The translations under genes were made by a program, and so were the position numbers. The notes beneath the pieces are model-generated. The model had not been told where the DNA came from. It ran no database searches and saw nothing but the letters and a program-made list of their open reading frames with translations. This document shows, piece by piece, positions 35,657 to 45,108 of a stretch of DNA of 64,000 nt. Numbering within the stretch: the stretch's first letter is position 1; every line of letters begins with the position of its first letter. Source of the stretch: Streptomyces sp. CNQ-509 (GTDB lineage Bacteria; Actinomycetota; Actinomycetes; Streptomycetales; Streptomycetaceae); assembly GCF_001011035.1 (NCBI RefSeq), contig NZ_CP011492.1:1681501-1745500 (forward strand), in the 5' to 3' direction.

Positions 35657-36949
35657 ATGATCTTCCGGAACTGGGCGCTCGCCGGGGTGCGGGCGCTGGC
35701 GCTGACGGTGCTGTGCACCGCGGTGTCGATCACGCTCTTCGTGCTCACCCTCGTCTCCGTCGTGCTCATCCCCGTGCTCGGCATCGGCCTGGTCACCACG
35801 CCCTGGGTGCTGGAGGGCGTGCGGATGCAGGCCAACCTGCGCCGGCTGCTCGCCGCGCAGTGGTCGGACGTGCGCATCCCCGCCACGTACCGCCCCTGGC
35901 CGCCGGACCTGCACGGCGGGCTCATCGGCCAGGCGCAGCGCACCCGCCACCTGCTCACCGACCCGTCGACCTGGCGCGACCTGCGCTGGCTGTTCACCGA
36001 CATGATCGCGGGCACGGTCCTCGCCGTCGTGACGGTCGCGCTGACCTTCTACCCGCTGGAGGGGTACGTGATCGCCGCCGGCGTCTGGGACCCCCTCACC
36101 AGCGGCGGCGACACCACCTACTGGTACGGCTTCGTGCCGGTGTCCTCGCAGGCCACCGCGCTCATGGCCGCCGGGCTCGGCACCGCGCTGCTGGCCGTCG
36201 GCCTCTTCACCAGCCACCGCCTGATCGGCCTGCACTTCCAGATGACCAAGGGCGTGCTGGCGCCGCGCGAGGTCGAGCTGGCCGAGCGGGTCGCGCGGCT
36301 CACCGAGACCCGCTCGGACGCCGTCGACAACTCCGCCGCCGAGCTGCGCCGTATCGAGCGCGACCTGCACGACGGCGCGCAGGCCCGGCTGGTCGCCATG
36401 GGCATGAGCCTGGGCACCATCGAGGCGCTCATCGAGAAGGACCCCGCCAGGGCGAAGGAGCTGGTCTCGCGGGCGCGCGGCGAGTCGGCCGAGGCGCTGA
36501 CGGAGCTGCGCGACCTGGTACGGGGCATCCACCCGCCGGTGCTCGCCGAGCGCGGCCTCGCGGACGCCGTGCGGGCGCTGGCGCTGCGCATGCCGGTGCC
36601 GGTCGAGGTGGACATCGACCTGGGTACGCCGCCGGGGCGGGCGGCGGAGCCGGTGGAGTCGGCGGCGTACTTCGCGGTGAGCGAGGTGCTGACGAACGCG
36701 GTCAAGCACGCGAAGGCGCAGCGCGTCTGGCTGGACATGGGACACCGCGACGGCATGCTGCGGATCGCGATCACGGACGACGGCCGCGGCGGCGCGTCGC
36801 TGGACAAGGGCTCCGGGCTGGCCGGGGTGGAGCGCAGGCTCGGTACATTCGACGGCGTACTGGCCGTCAACAGCCCGGTCGGCGGCCCCACGATGGTGAC
36901 CCTGGAGATTCCGTGCGCGCTGTCATCGCCGAAGACCTCTTCCTTCTGA
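35657..36949 (+). CDS. two-component sensor histidine kinase (HisKA_3, NarL-type)
   Basis: This 430-residue membrane kinase has an N-terminal putative-sensor domain with about four helices (residues 10-50 and 115-190), the HisKA_3 dimerisation/phosphoacceptor site ERDLHDGAQARL with His238, and the HATPase_c motifs SEVLTNAVKHA and DDGRGGA. ATG 35657 has GGAG upstream. The response-regulator gene starts inside its 3' end (37-bp overlap), so the two are coupled. The signal is unknown; such sensors often respond to envelope stress. Confidence 0.92.
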   Translation: MIFRNWALAGVRALALTVLCTAVSITLFVLTLVSVVLIPVLGIGLVTTPWVLEGVRMQANLRRLLAAQWSDVRIPATYRPWPPDLHGGLIGQAQRTRHLLTDPSTWRDLRWLFTDMIAGTVLAVVTVALTFYPLEGYVIAAGVWDPLTSGGDTTYWYGFVPVSSQATALMAAGLGTALLAVGLFTSHRLIGLHFQMTKGVLAPREVELAERVARLTETRSDAVDNSAAELRRIERDLHDGAQARLVAMGMSLGTIEALIEKDPARAKELVSRARGESAEALTELRDLVRGIHPPVLAERGLADAVRALALRMPVPVEVDIDLGTPPGRAAEPVESAAYFAVSEVLTNAVKHAKAQRVWLDMGHRDGMLRIAITDDGRGGASLDKGSGLAGVERRLGTFDGVLAVNSPVGGPTMVTLEIPCALSSPKTSSF

Positions 36950-37563
36950 GGGACGGTCTCGTCCGCATGCTCGAAGCGTATGACTTCGAGATCCTGGCCG
37001 CGGTGGACAACGGCCCGGAGCTGGCGCGGGCGCTGGACGAGCTGGAGCCGGACGTCGCGGTGGTCGACGTCCGGCTGCCGCCGTCGTTCTCGGACGAGGG
37101 CCTGCAGTGCGCGCTCCAGGCGCGGGCGAAGCGGCCGGGGCTGCCGGTGCTGGTGCTCTCGCAGCACGTGGAGCAGTTGTACGCGCGCGAGCTGCTGGCG
37201 GACGAGCGCGGCGGGGTGGGGTACCTGCTCAAGGACCGGGTCTTCGACGCCGACCAGTTCATCGACGCGGTGCGGCGCGTGGCGGGCGGCGGTACGGCGA
37301 TGGACCCGCAGGTCATCTCGCAGTTGCTCAGCCGGCGGGCGGCGCAGGACCAGCCCGTGAACACGCTGACGCCGCGGGAGCGCGAGGTGATGGAGCTGAT
37401 GGCGCAGGGCCGGTCCAACGCGGCGATCGCGGAGCGGCTGGTGGTCACGGAGCGGGCGGTGGCCAAGCACACGTCGAACATCTTCAGCAAGCTGGGGCTG
37501 CCGCCGTCGGACGACGACAACCGCCGGGTGCTGGCCGTGCTGGCCTACCTGGACCGCGGCTGA
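36913..37563 (+). CDS. LuxR/NarL-family response regulator
   Basis: This 216-residue regulator has a receiver domain with the acidic pocket (AED at residues 6-8) and phosphoacceptor Asp52 (AVVDVRLP), plus the LuxR HTH TLTPREREVMELMAQGRSNA, then ERAVAKHTSNIFSKLG. GTG 36913 overlaps the kinase gene by 37 bp and has GGAG six bases upstream. It should be phosphorylated by the adjacent kinase. Targets are unknown. Confidence 0.93.
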   Translation: MRAVIAEDLFLLRDGLVRMLEAYDFEILAAVDNGPELARALDELEPDVAVVDVRLPPSFSDEGLQCALQARAKRPGLPVLVLSQHVEQLYARELLADERGGVGYLLKDRVFDADQFIDAVRRVAGGGTAMDPQVISQLLSRRAAQDQPVNTLTPREREVMELMAQGRSNAAIAERLVVTERAVAKHTSNIFSKLGLPPSDDDNRRVLAVLAYLDRG

Positions 37564-37710
37564 CGGAGGCGGGGCCGGGCCCGCGCCCGGATTCCGGCCC
37601 GCGGCGCGGACGTCCGGAAGACAGCGCTTGCGGTGCCGGCCCGTGCGCGGTCACTTTTCACCCGGTTCCCTCCGTTGCCCCCTCGCCCCGCGCGTGGCTA
37701 CGGTCCGCTG

Positions 37711-40700
37711 ATGACGGACATGACGCGACGCACGATCCTGGGCACGGCCGGCGCCCTCGGCGCCGGCGCGGCACTCACCGGCGGGCAGGCGCAGGCCCGT
37801 AGCGTGACGGCCGGAGGCGGCACGGCGGCGGCCGCCGGCAGGGGGTTCGACGTGGCGGCGGCGGGCGAGGCACTGGCGCGGCTGCTGCCCGACCACGCCG
37901 GGCAGTTCGCGCTCACCGCCCTCGACGGCGAGGAGCGTTTCACCGTACGCGGCCGGGCCGGCCGGATCGAGGTCGGCGGCACCAGCCCCGCGGTGCTCCT
38001 CACCGGCGTGCACTGGTACCTGAAGTACACCTGCCGCGCCGTCGTCTCCTGGTCCGGGAGCCAGACCCGGCTCCCCCGCCGCCTCCCCGCGCCCGCCGCG
38101 CCCGTGGAGCGCCGCGCCACCGTCCCGGCCCGGTTCGCGCTCAACGACACGCACGACGGCTACACCGGCCCGTACCACGACTGGGCGCGCTGGGAGCGGT
38201 TCATCGACGTGCTCGCGCTGCACGGCTGCAACCAGGTCCTCGTCACCCCCGGCACCGAGGCCGTCTACCACCGGCTGCTCCAGGACTTCGGCTACTCCGA
38301 CGCCGAGGCCCGCGCCTGGCTGCCCGCGCCCAGCCACCAGCCGTGGTGGCTGCTGCAGAACATGAGCGGCTACGGCGGCCCCGTCTCCCCCGCGCTGCTG
38401 GCCGAGCGCACGGAACTCGGCCGCCGCATCACGGCCCGCATGCGCGAGCTGGGCATCTCCCCCGTCCTGCCCGGCTACTTCGGCACCGTCCCCGGCGGCT
38501 TCGCCGCCCGCAACCCCGGTGCCCGCACCGTCCCCCAGGGCACCTGGGCGGGCCTGGCCCGCCCCGACTGGCTGGACCCGCGCACCGGCGTCTTCCGCGA
38601 CGTCGCCGCCGCGTTCTACCGCCACCAGGAAGACCTCTTCGGGCCCGTACGGCACCTGAAGATGGACCTGCTGCACGAGGGCGGCGACCCCGGCGACGTC
38701 CCCGTGCCGGAGGCCGCGCGCGCCGTCGAGACCGCGCTGCAGACCGCCCGCCCCGGCGCCACATGGGTCATCCTCGGCTGGCAGGAGAACCCGCGGCGCG
38801 AACTCCTCGAAGGGCTCGCCCACCCCGACCGGATGCTCGTCGTCGACGGCCTGTCCGACCTGGAGCGGGTCACCGACCGCGAGGCGGACTGGGGCGGCGT
38901 GCCGTACGCCTTCGGCACCATCCCCAACTTCGGCGGCCGCACCACGATCGGCGCCAAGACCCACATGTGGGCGGAGCGGTTCGCCGCCTGGCGGGACAAG
39001 CCGGGCAGCGCGTGCGTGGGCACCGCGTACATGCCGGAGGCCGCCGAGCGCGACCCGGCGGCGCTGGAGCTCTTCTGCGAACTGGCGTGGCGGGACGAGC
39101 CGGTGGACCGGAAGGAGTGGTTCGAGGAGTACGCGGCCGTGCGCTACGGCGACGCGGACCCGGCGGCGCGCGCGGCGTTCGCGGCGCTGCGCGAGACGGC
39201 GTACGCGATCTCCAGCGCCGACGGCCGCCCGCACGACTCGATCTTCGCCGCCCGCCCGTCGCTCGACGCCCGCTCCGGCGCGTACTACGCGACGAAGACG
39301 CCGGCCTTCGACCTCGCCAAGTTCGACAAGGCGTTCGGCGCGCTGCTGGGCGTCGCCCCGGCGCTGCGCGCCTCCGACGCGTACCGGCACGACCTCGTCG
39401 ACCTCGCCCGGCAGGCGCTCGCGAGCCGGTCCCGGGTGCTGCTGCCGCAGCTCAAGGCGGCGTACGAGCGGGGAGACAGAGAGGGAGCAGCCACCTTCCG
39501 CACCCTGTCCGACCTGTGGCTGAAGCTGATGGCGCTCAGCGACGAGATCACGGGCACGCACCGCGCGTTCCTCCTCGGCCCGTGGCTCGCCGACGCCCGC
39601 CGGAGGGCCGCCGACGACGCGGAGGCCGCGCTGCTGGAGCGCACCGCGCGGGTCCTCGTCACCACCTGGGCCGACCGCCCCACCGCCGACGGCGGGCACC
39701 TCGCGGACTACGCGAACCGCGACTGGTCCGGGCTGATCCGCGACTTCCACGCGCCGCGCTGGCGCGCCTACCTGGAGGAGTTGCAGGACGCGCTGGCGGC
39801 CGGGCGGGAGCCGGAGCCCTTCGACTGGTACGCGGTCGAGGACCCCTGGACGCGGCAGCGTCACCGCTACCCCGAGCGCCCCTCCGGCGACGCGCACACC
39901 CTCGCGCGCCGCGTCCACGAGGTGCTGGCCACGGCCCCGTACCAGGGCGTGGTGACGGCCGTGGCGGATCCCCCCGCGCTCGCGCCGGGCGGGGCGGGGC
40001 GGCTGACCGCCGGGTTCCGCAACATGTGCGGGCTGGCCGCCACGGGCGCCGTGGAGCTGGAGCTGACCGGCCTCGACGCCGCACCGCCGGGGGCGGTCTC
40101 GCTGCCCGCGGTACCGGCGGCGGGGCGGGCGGAGCACGCGTGGGAGGTGCGGGCGCCCGCCGGGCCGCCCGCGAAGCCGCTGACGCCGCTGGCGTACGAG
40201 GTGCGCACGGCGTACGGGATGGCGGGGCAGGGCCCGGTGACGGTGCACACGCCGGGCACGCTGTTCGTCGCCGGGCCGCTGGACGACAGCGTCGCCACCG
40301 TCACCACCAACGCCGCCGTCTTCGGGCAGCTCGGCGACCGCTGGGCGGTCGACGGGGGCGGGGCGGACATGTGGAAGGCGACGGCGGAGTTCGGCGCGGT
40401 CTTCCGCCCGGGGTCGCTGGCCTCCGGCGGCACGGTGACGCTGACCGTCGACGCGCAGGCGCCGACGGGCCCGTGGGCGCGGGCGGGCATCGTCGCCCGC
40501 AACGACCTGCGGACGGCGGGCGCGGCCGGGTTCCTCAACCTGGCGGTGACGCCGGCGAACGGCGTGGTGCTGTCGTACGACTCCAACGGCGACGGCACGC
40601 TGGACACGTACCGCCGGATCACGGGCGTCACGGCGCCCGTCACGCTGCGGCTGACGCGGGCGGGCGACACGTTCACGGGCGCGTGCTCGACGGACTCCGG

Positions 40701-40830
40701 TGCGACGTGGCGGACCGTGGCGACGGTCACCGTGCCCGGGACCGCGGGGACGCAGGACGCGGGGCTCTTCATGTCGGCGGCGGCGGGCGTGCGGGGGACG
40801 GTGGAGTTCGGCGGGTGGACGAGCGGATGA
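37711..40830 (+). CDS. secreted alpha-N-acetylglucosaminidase (GH89)
   Basis: This 1039-residue exported enzyme has a Tat-type signal (TRRTILGTAGALGAGAAL). It then has the NAGLU N-terminal and TIM-barrel domains (ALNDTHDGYTGPYHDW, LHGCNQVLV, LKMDLLHEGGDPGD, VILGWQENPRRELL) and the alpha-helical C-terminal domain. A further beta-sandwich domain follows (about residues 855-1039). The family cleaves terminal alpha-GlcNAc from glycans. ATG 37711 is preceded by TACGGT six bases upstream, suggesting a leaderless transcript. A hairpin terminator follows. Confidence 0.9.
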   Translation: MTDMTRRTILGTAGALGAGAALTGGQAQARSVTAGGGTAAAAGRGFDVAAAGEALARLLPDHAGQFALTALDGEERFTVRGRAGRIEVGGTSPAVLLTGVHWYLKYTCRAVVSWSGSQTRLPRRLPAPAAPVERRATVPARFALNDTHDGYTGPYHDWARWERFIDVLALHGCNQVLVTPGTEAVYHRLLQDFGYSDAEARAWLPAPSHQPWWLLQNMSGYGGPVSPALLAERTELGRRITARMRELGISPVLPGYFGTVPGGFAARNPGARTVPQGTWAGLARPDWLDPRTGVFRDVAAAFYRHQEDLFGPVRHLKMDLLHEGGDPGDVPVPEAARAVETALQTARPGATWVILGWQENPRRELLEGLAHPDRMLVVDGLSDLERVTDREADWGGVPYAFGTIPNFGGRTTIGAKTHMWAERFAAWRDKPGSACVGTAYMPEAAERDPAALELFCELAWRDEPVDRKEWFEEYAAVRYGDADPAARAAFAALRETAYAISSADGRPHDSIFAARPSLDARSGAYYATKTPAFDLAKFDKAFGALLGVAPALRASDAYRHDLVDLARQALASRSRVLLPQLKAAYERGDREGAATFRTLSDLWLKLMALSDEITGTHRAFLLGPWLADARRRAADDAEAALLERTARVLVTTWADRPTADGGHLADYANRDWSGLIRDFHAPRWRAYLEELQDALAAGREPEPFDWYAVEDPWTRQRHRYPERPSGDAHTLARRVHEVLATAPYQGVVTAVADPPALAPGGAGRLTAGFRNMCGLAATGAVELELTGLDAAPPGAVSLPAVPAAGRAEHAWEVRAPAGPPAKPLTPLAYEVRTAYGMAGQGPVTVHTPGTLFVAGPLDDSVATVTTNAAVFGQLGDRWAVDGGGADMWKATAEFGAVFRPGSLASGGTVTLTVDAQAPTGPWARAGIVARNDLRTAGAAGFLNLAVTPANGVVLSYDSNGDGTLDTYRRITGVTAPVTLRLTRAGDTFTGACSTDSGATWRTVATVTVPGTAGTQDAGLFMSAAAGVRGTVEFGGWTSG

Positions 40831-40834
40831 GGGC

Positions 40835-40858
40835 CCGGCCGCCGGGCGGGGCGGCCGG
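40835..40858 (+). terminator. hairpin terminator after the GH89 gene
   Basis: CCGGCCGCC (40835-40843) pairs perfectly with GGCGGCCGG (40850-40858) around a 6-base loop, beginning five bases after the GH89 stop. Confidence 0.65.
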
Positions 40859-40910
40859 TCGTGGCGCCGCGGCGGAGTGACCATCTGAGGATTCACTCGT
40901 TCAACCCAGC

Positions 40911-43211
40911 GTGGATCAGCAGGCCGTCACCGCCCGGGGCGCCGCGAAGCCGCCACCGCCCGCGGACACCGTCCCCCCGCCCGTCGACGTCGAGCAGGCA
41001 GAGGCCGCCGTCGTCGAGCACTACGCGCATCTGACGCGGCTGGCGTATCTGCTGCTGCCCGCGGAGGAGGACCGCGGCAGGCGGGTGCTGGCGGCGCACG
41101 GCCTGGTGCAGCGCTCGCTGCCGCGGGGGCGTACGGCGCCGGGGGCACCGGACTGCGGCGTACACGACGGAGTGCCGCCGGGCGCCGTGCCGGGCCAGCG
41201 GGCGGACGGGAGCGGCGGCGCGGCCCGGGGTCCCGGTGCCGCGGACGCCGCGCACGGGGCCGAGGTGCGGTTCGGTCCCGGCGCGCCCTGGCGGAACGAC
41301 GGGGACGCCGGGGCCGGCTACGCCTACGTGCGGCTCCGGATCGTCCGGGCCGCACTCGACGCCGGACGCCCCCGCCGCCCGCTGCGGCTGCCGCGCCCCG
41401 GCGGGCTGCCGAGCCCGCTGCCCCGGCTCTGGGGGCTGCGGCTCCACCCGCGCCCGGGCGGCTCCGACGAACTGGCCCTCGACCGCGCCCTCGCGGCGCT
41501 CCCCGCCCCGGCCCGCGCCGCGTACGTGCTGCGCGGCCTCGAAGCGCTGCCGGACCCGGCCGTGCGCCGGCTCCTCGCGGCGGCCGGTGCCGAGGACCCC
41601 GGGGCCGCGCTCGCCGCCGCCGACCGCGTCGCGGAGCCGCCCGGCAGCGCGGAGCGGCGGCTGCTGCTCTCCCCCGAGTTCGACCCCTGCGCGCTCCAGG
41701 CCCGCCCCACCGACCTGCTGCGGCGCCGCCAGCACACCCGCGCCGCGCTCGCCGCCGCCGCGGCCCTCGTCGCCGTCGTCGCCCTCCTCGGCGTCCCCGG
41801 CACCGGGGGCGGCGCGGACGACGCGGCGGCGGCCCCGTACGCCCGCAACGCCTTCGCGGAACAGGCCCTCGACCCGGCGCGGCTCGCCCTCGCGGGCCGC
41901 GACGACTGGCAGCGCACCGGCCGCGCCGACTTCGCCGCCTGGCCGGCCCGCGGCGCCCGTACCCGCGACGCGGCGCTGCTGCGCCGGGCGCTGGCCGTCT
42001 GGGCCCGGCCCGGCGAGTCCGTACGGGTCTCGGCGACGCCCGGCACCGCCGCGGGACCGCCCGCGGGACCGCCGCGGCTGCTGTACGCGGGGGACGTCGA
42101 CCGGGCGACCGTCGTCCTCTTCCACGACGGCCTGCGGCTGGTGCGGTACGCGGAGGTGCGGGGCGAACCGGGCGCCGCGGTGCTGGACTTCGCCCGCGCC
42201 GACGCGGCGGACGCGGCGAGCGCGCTCGCCGTCGTCGTCGGCCGCACGGACGGCAAGGTCCGCTATCTGACCGCGCCGTGGGTCTCCGGGGTCTCGCTGC
42301 GCGAGCTGCTGGACCCGGCGGCGGAGGCGGAGCGGGTCGACCGCGACACGGACGGCGTCACCGCCCCCGTCCCCAGTCCTCCGCTCCCCACCACCGCCCC
42401 CGCGGAACCGGGCGCCGCCACCCCCGGCGACGAGCCGGACACGGGCGGCGCGCAGCACGGCACGCGAGCACCCGGCGGGGCGGCGGACGGGGCGGCGGAC
42501 GACACCGCGACGACCGACGCACCCGCCGCGCAAAGCCCGCCGGACGGCACCCCCGGCGGCTCCCGGGACACCGCCGAGCAGCCCTGCACCACGTGGCCCG
42601 GCCTGGAGCTGCGCACCCGCCCCTCCGCGGGCGCCGGCGCACCCGCCCAGCTCACGACCGACCTCGGCGAACTGGTGCCGGCCAGGCTGACCTACGGCCC
42701 GCCGGCCGCCGCCACGGACGTCGCCGGCGCCGCGGCCCGCGACCGCTGGGCCCGTACCGCGTGCCACCTCGCCGCGCTCCGCGCCCACGGCGTACGGTCC
42801 GTGAACTCCTGGACGTTCGCCGGCCAGCCGCTGCCGGAGGCGGGCGGCACCGCCGCCTGGGTGTGCACCCGCGCAGACACCTGGCGCGGCACCGGCGGGG
42901 TGACCCTGGCGCAGTTCCAGCCGCCGGCGACCGACCCGCTGCAGCAGGGCGCGGTGGCGGCCCGGGCGCGGGACACGACGGCGTGCGGCGTACGGGCGCC
43001 GCACGCGCTGGCGGGCGTGCTGTGGAAGGCGCGCTCCGGCAGGTGGTACGTGCTGGCGGCGGGCAGCCGCGACGTCACGTCGGTCACCGCCTCCGGCGGC
43101 GTGAGCGGCGTGGCGGAGGGCCGGTTCCTGGCCACCGCCGCCGACCGCGGTGCCCGCGCCAGACTGACCGCGACCCTCCCGGACGGCACGACCCTCCGCC
43201 CCCCGTCGTAG
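40911..43211 (+). CDS. sigma-like/transmembrane hypothetical protein
   Basis: This 766-residue protein has an N-terminal cytoplasmic part that resembles a degenerate sigma-70 factor: HYAHLTRLAYLLLPAEED recalls region 2, and LDRALAALPAPARAAYVLRG recalls region 4. One helix follows (about residues 278-298, AALAAAAALVAVVALLGVPG), then an exported region with a Pro/Thr/Ala-rich linker (about 475-560) and a C-terminal domain with several cysteines. GTG 40911 lacks a strong ribosome site. I know no described function; it may be a membrane-tethered regulator. Confidence 0.6.
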   Translation: MDQQAVTARGAAKPPPPADTVPPPVDVEQAEAAVVEHYAHLTRLAYLLLPAEEDRGRRVLAAHGLVQRSLPRGRTAPGAPDCGVHDGVPPGAVPGQRADGSGGAARGPGAADAAHGAEVRFGPGAPWRNDGDAGAGYAYVRLRIVRAALDAGRPRRPLRLPRPGGLPSPLPRLWGLRLHPRPGGSDELALDRALAALPAPARAAYVLRGLEALPDPAVRRLLAAAGAEDPGAALAAADRVAEPPGSAERRLLLSPEFDPCALQARPTDLLRRRQHTRAALAAAAALVAVVALLGVPGTGGGADDAAAAPYARNAFAEQALDPARLALAGRDDWQRTGRADFAAWPARGARTRDAALLRRALAVWARPGESVRVSATPGTAAGPPAGPPRLLYAGDVDRATVVLFHDGLRLVRYAEVRGEPGAAVLDFARADAADAASALAVVVGRTDGKVRYLTAPWVSGVSLRELLDPAAEAERVDRDTDGVTAPVPSPPLPTTAPAEPGAATPGDEPDTGGAQHGTRAPGGAADGAADDTATTDAPAAQSPPDGTPGGSRDTAEQPCTTWPGLELRTRPSAGAGAPAQLTTDLGELVPARLTYGPPAAATDVAGAAARDRWARTACHLAALRAHGVRSVNSWTFAGQPLPEAGGTAAWVCTRADTWRGTGGVTLAQFQPPATDPLQQGAVAARARDTTACGVRAPHALAGVLWKARSGRWYVLAAGSRDVTSVTASGGVSGVAEGRFLATAADRGARARLTATLPDGTTLRPPS

Positions 43212-43306
43212 CGGCGAAGCGGGGGCGAGGACGGGCGAGCGCCTCACCGGAGCCGCTGCGGACCGTCCTACCGCGCGGTCGTGCGGGCAGGACCACGCCG
43301 GACACC

Positions 43307-43341
43307 GCACCCGGCACCCGGCACCCGGCACCCGGCACCCG
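43307..43341. repeat. heptanucleotide repeat (GCACCCG)5
   Basis: Five exact 7-bp units lie after the sigma-like gene. The unit differs by one base from GCACGCG, a rotation of the ten-copy heptamer at 22331-22400. Confidence 0.9.
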
Positions 43342-43390
43342 CCGGGACGCGCACCACCCGCACGACCCGACACACCTGCCCGGAGCATCC

Positions 43391-43619
43391 CGCCCGCAGG
43401 GCTCGCACCGCCGAAACGCGGCGGAAACCCCCACCGCGATACTGGAGGCCCGCCGCAGGCGAACCCGCAGGGTGCGAAACGCAGCGGACACGCCCTGCCG
43501 CGATACTGAGAACTCCCGCCCGTGCCACCCCCTCGCACACCCCCGCTCCGCTTCGCCCGCCGCAGGCGAACCCGCGGGGTGCGAAACGCGGCGGAAACTC
43601 CCTACCGTGATACTGAGGG
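43391..43619 (+). repeat. three dispersed copies of a promoter-like block upstream of glnA2
   Basis: A conserved block runs GAAAC-n6-GAAAC, then about ten bases, then GATACTG. It occurs with the first GAAAC at 43413, 43476 and 43583 and GATACT at 43438, 43502 and 43609. Copy 2 has GACAC as its second pentamer. Copies 2 and 3 also share the preceding GCAGGCGAACCCGC segment. The 11-bp pentamer spacing recalls GlnR half-sites. The third copy ends about 45 bp before glnA2. I read this as a duplicated regulatory region; 43212-43390 otherwise holds only the heptamers. Confidence 0.7.
43552..43570. other. inverted repeat TTCGCC-N7-GGCGAA
   Basis: A 6-bp perfect dyad lies in front of the third copy of the glnA2 upstream block. 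It could be a small hairpin or part of an operator. Confidence 0.35.
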
Positions 43620-43660
43620 CTCGCGCCCGCGCCACCGAGTCACCTGCGAGGATGTGGACC

Positions 43661-45022
43661 ATGGAGAAGCAGCAGGAGTTCGTGCTCCGGACCCTGGAGG
43701 AGCGCGACATCCGGTTCGTGCGGCTGTGGTTCACCGATGTGCTGGGCTTCCTGAAGTCCGTCGCCGTCGCCCCAGCCGAGCTGGAGCAGGCGTTCGACGA
43801 GGGCATCGGCTTCGACGGCTCCGCCATCGAGGGCTTCGCCCGGGTGCACGAGTCGGACATGCTCGCCAAGCCCGACCCCGGCACGTTCCAGGTGCTGCCC
43901 TGGCGCGCGGAGACGCCCGGCACGGCGCGGATGTTCTGCGACATCCTCATGCCCGGCGGCTCGCCGTCCTTCGCCGACCCGCGGTACGTGCTGAAGCGGA
44001 TCCTCGCCAAGACCTCCGACCTGGGCTTCACCTTCTACACCCACCCCGAGATCGAGTTCTTCCTCCTCAAGGAGAAGCCGGTCGACGGCAGCCGCCCGGT
44101 GCCCGCGGACAACTCGGGGTACTTCGACCACACCCCGCAGAACGTCGGCATGGACTTCCGCCGGCAGGCGATCACGATGCTGGAGTCGATGGGCATCTCG
44201 GTGGAGTTCTCGCACCACGAGGGCGCGCCGGGCCAGCAGGAGATCGACCTGCGCTACGCGGACGCGCTGGCCACCGCCGACAACATCATGACGTTCCGGC
44301 TGATCATGAAGCAGGTGGCGCTGGAGCAGGGCGTGCAGGCGACGTTCATGCCGAAGCCGTTCTCCGAGTACCCGGGCTCCGGGATGCACACGCACCTGTC
44401 GCTCTTCGAGGGCGACCGCAACGCCTTCCACGAGTCGGGCTCGGAGTTCCAGCTCTCGAAGGTCGGCCGCTCCTTCATCGCCGGGCTGCTGCGGCACGCC
44501 GCGGAGGTGTCCGCGGTGACGAACCAGTGGGTGAACTCGTACAAGCGCATCTGGGGCGGCTCCCAGCGCACCGCGGGCGCCGGCGGCGAGGCCCCCTCGT
44601 ACATCTGCTGGGGCCACAACAACCGCTCCGCCCTCGTCCGCGTCCCCCTCTACAAGCCCGGCAAGACCGGCTCCACCCGCATCGAAGTCCGCTCCATCGA
44701 CTCCGGCTGCAACCCCTACCTGGCGTACGCGATGCTCCTGGCCGCCGGCCTGAAGGGCATCGAGGAGGGCTACGAGCTGCCGCCGGGCGCCGAGGACGAC
44801 GTGTGGGCACTGACGGACGGCGAGCGGCGCGCGATGGGCATCGAGCCGCTGCCGCAGAACCTCGGCGAGGCGATCGGGCTGATGGAGCGCAGCGAGATCT
44901 GCGCGGAGACGCTCGGCGAGCACGTCTTCGACTTCTTCCTGCGCAACAAGAAGCAGGAGTGGGAGGAGTACCGCTCCGAGGTCACGGCCTTCGAGCTGCG
45001 CAAGAGCCTCCCGGTCCTCTAG
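43661..45022 (+). CDS. glnA2: glutamine synthetase-like protein GlnA2 (gamma-glutamylpolyamine synthetase type)
   Basis: This 453-residue GSI-fold enzyme has FDGSAIEGFARVHESD, the metal/ATP site HPEIEFFLLKEK, GSGMHTHLSLF and NRSALVRVP. Where GlnA has its adenylylation tyrosine it reads EDDVWALTDGER, so the site is lost. It matches Streptomyces GlnA2 almost throughout. Published work on S. coelicolor GlnA2 supports a gamma-glutamylpolyamine synthetase role rather than glutamine synthesis. ATG 43661 is chosen because GAGG lies about nine bases upstream; ATG 43652 is in frame but has no room for a ribosome site. Three promoter-like repeats precede it. Confidence 0.93.
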   Translation: MEKQQEFVLRTLEERDIRFVRLWFTDVLGFLKSVAVAPAELEQAFDEGIGFDGSAIEGFARVHESDMLAKPDPGTFQVLPWRAETPGTARMFCDILMPGGSPSFADPRYVLKRILAKTSDLGFTFYTHPEIEFFLLKEKPVDGSRPVPADNSGYFDHTPQNVGMDFRRQAITMLESMGISVEFSHHEGAPGQQEIDLRYADALATADNIMTFRLIMKQVALEQGVQATFMPKPFSEYPGSGMHTHLSLFEGDRNAFHESGSEFQLSKVGRSFIAGLLRHAAEVSAVTNQWVNSYKRIWGGSQRTAGAGGEAPSYICWGHNNRSALVRVPLYKPGKTGSTRIEVRSIDSGCNPYLAYAMLLAAGLKGIEEGYELPPGAEDDVWALTDGERRAMGIEPLPQNLGEAIGLMERSEICAETLGEHVFDFFLRNKKQEWEEYRSEVTAFELRKSLPVL

Positions 45023-45108
45023 GGCCCGCTTCCGCCCGCCGCTCGTCTACGCCGGCTGACCCCGTGTCGGTCGCGCGCCGGCGGTTGAGGATGTGCGCGG
45101 CGTGAGCT

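Noticed and set aside
43307..43341. Terminator hairpin in the heptamer repeat
   Set aside because: The repeat is direct, not inverted, and cannot form a stem by itself.
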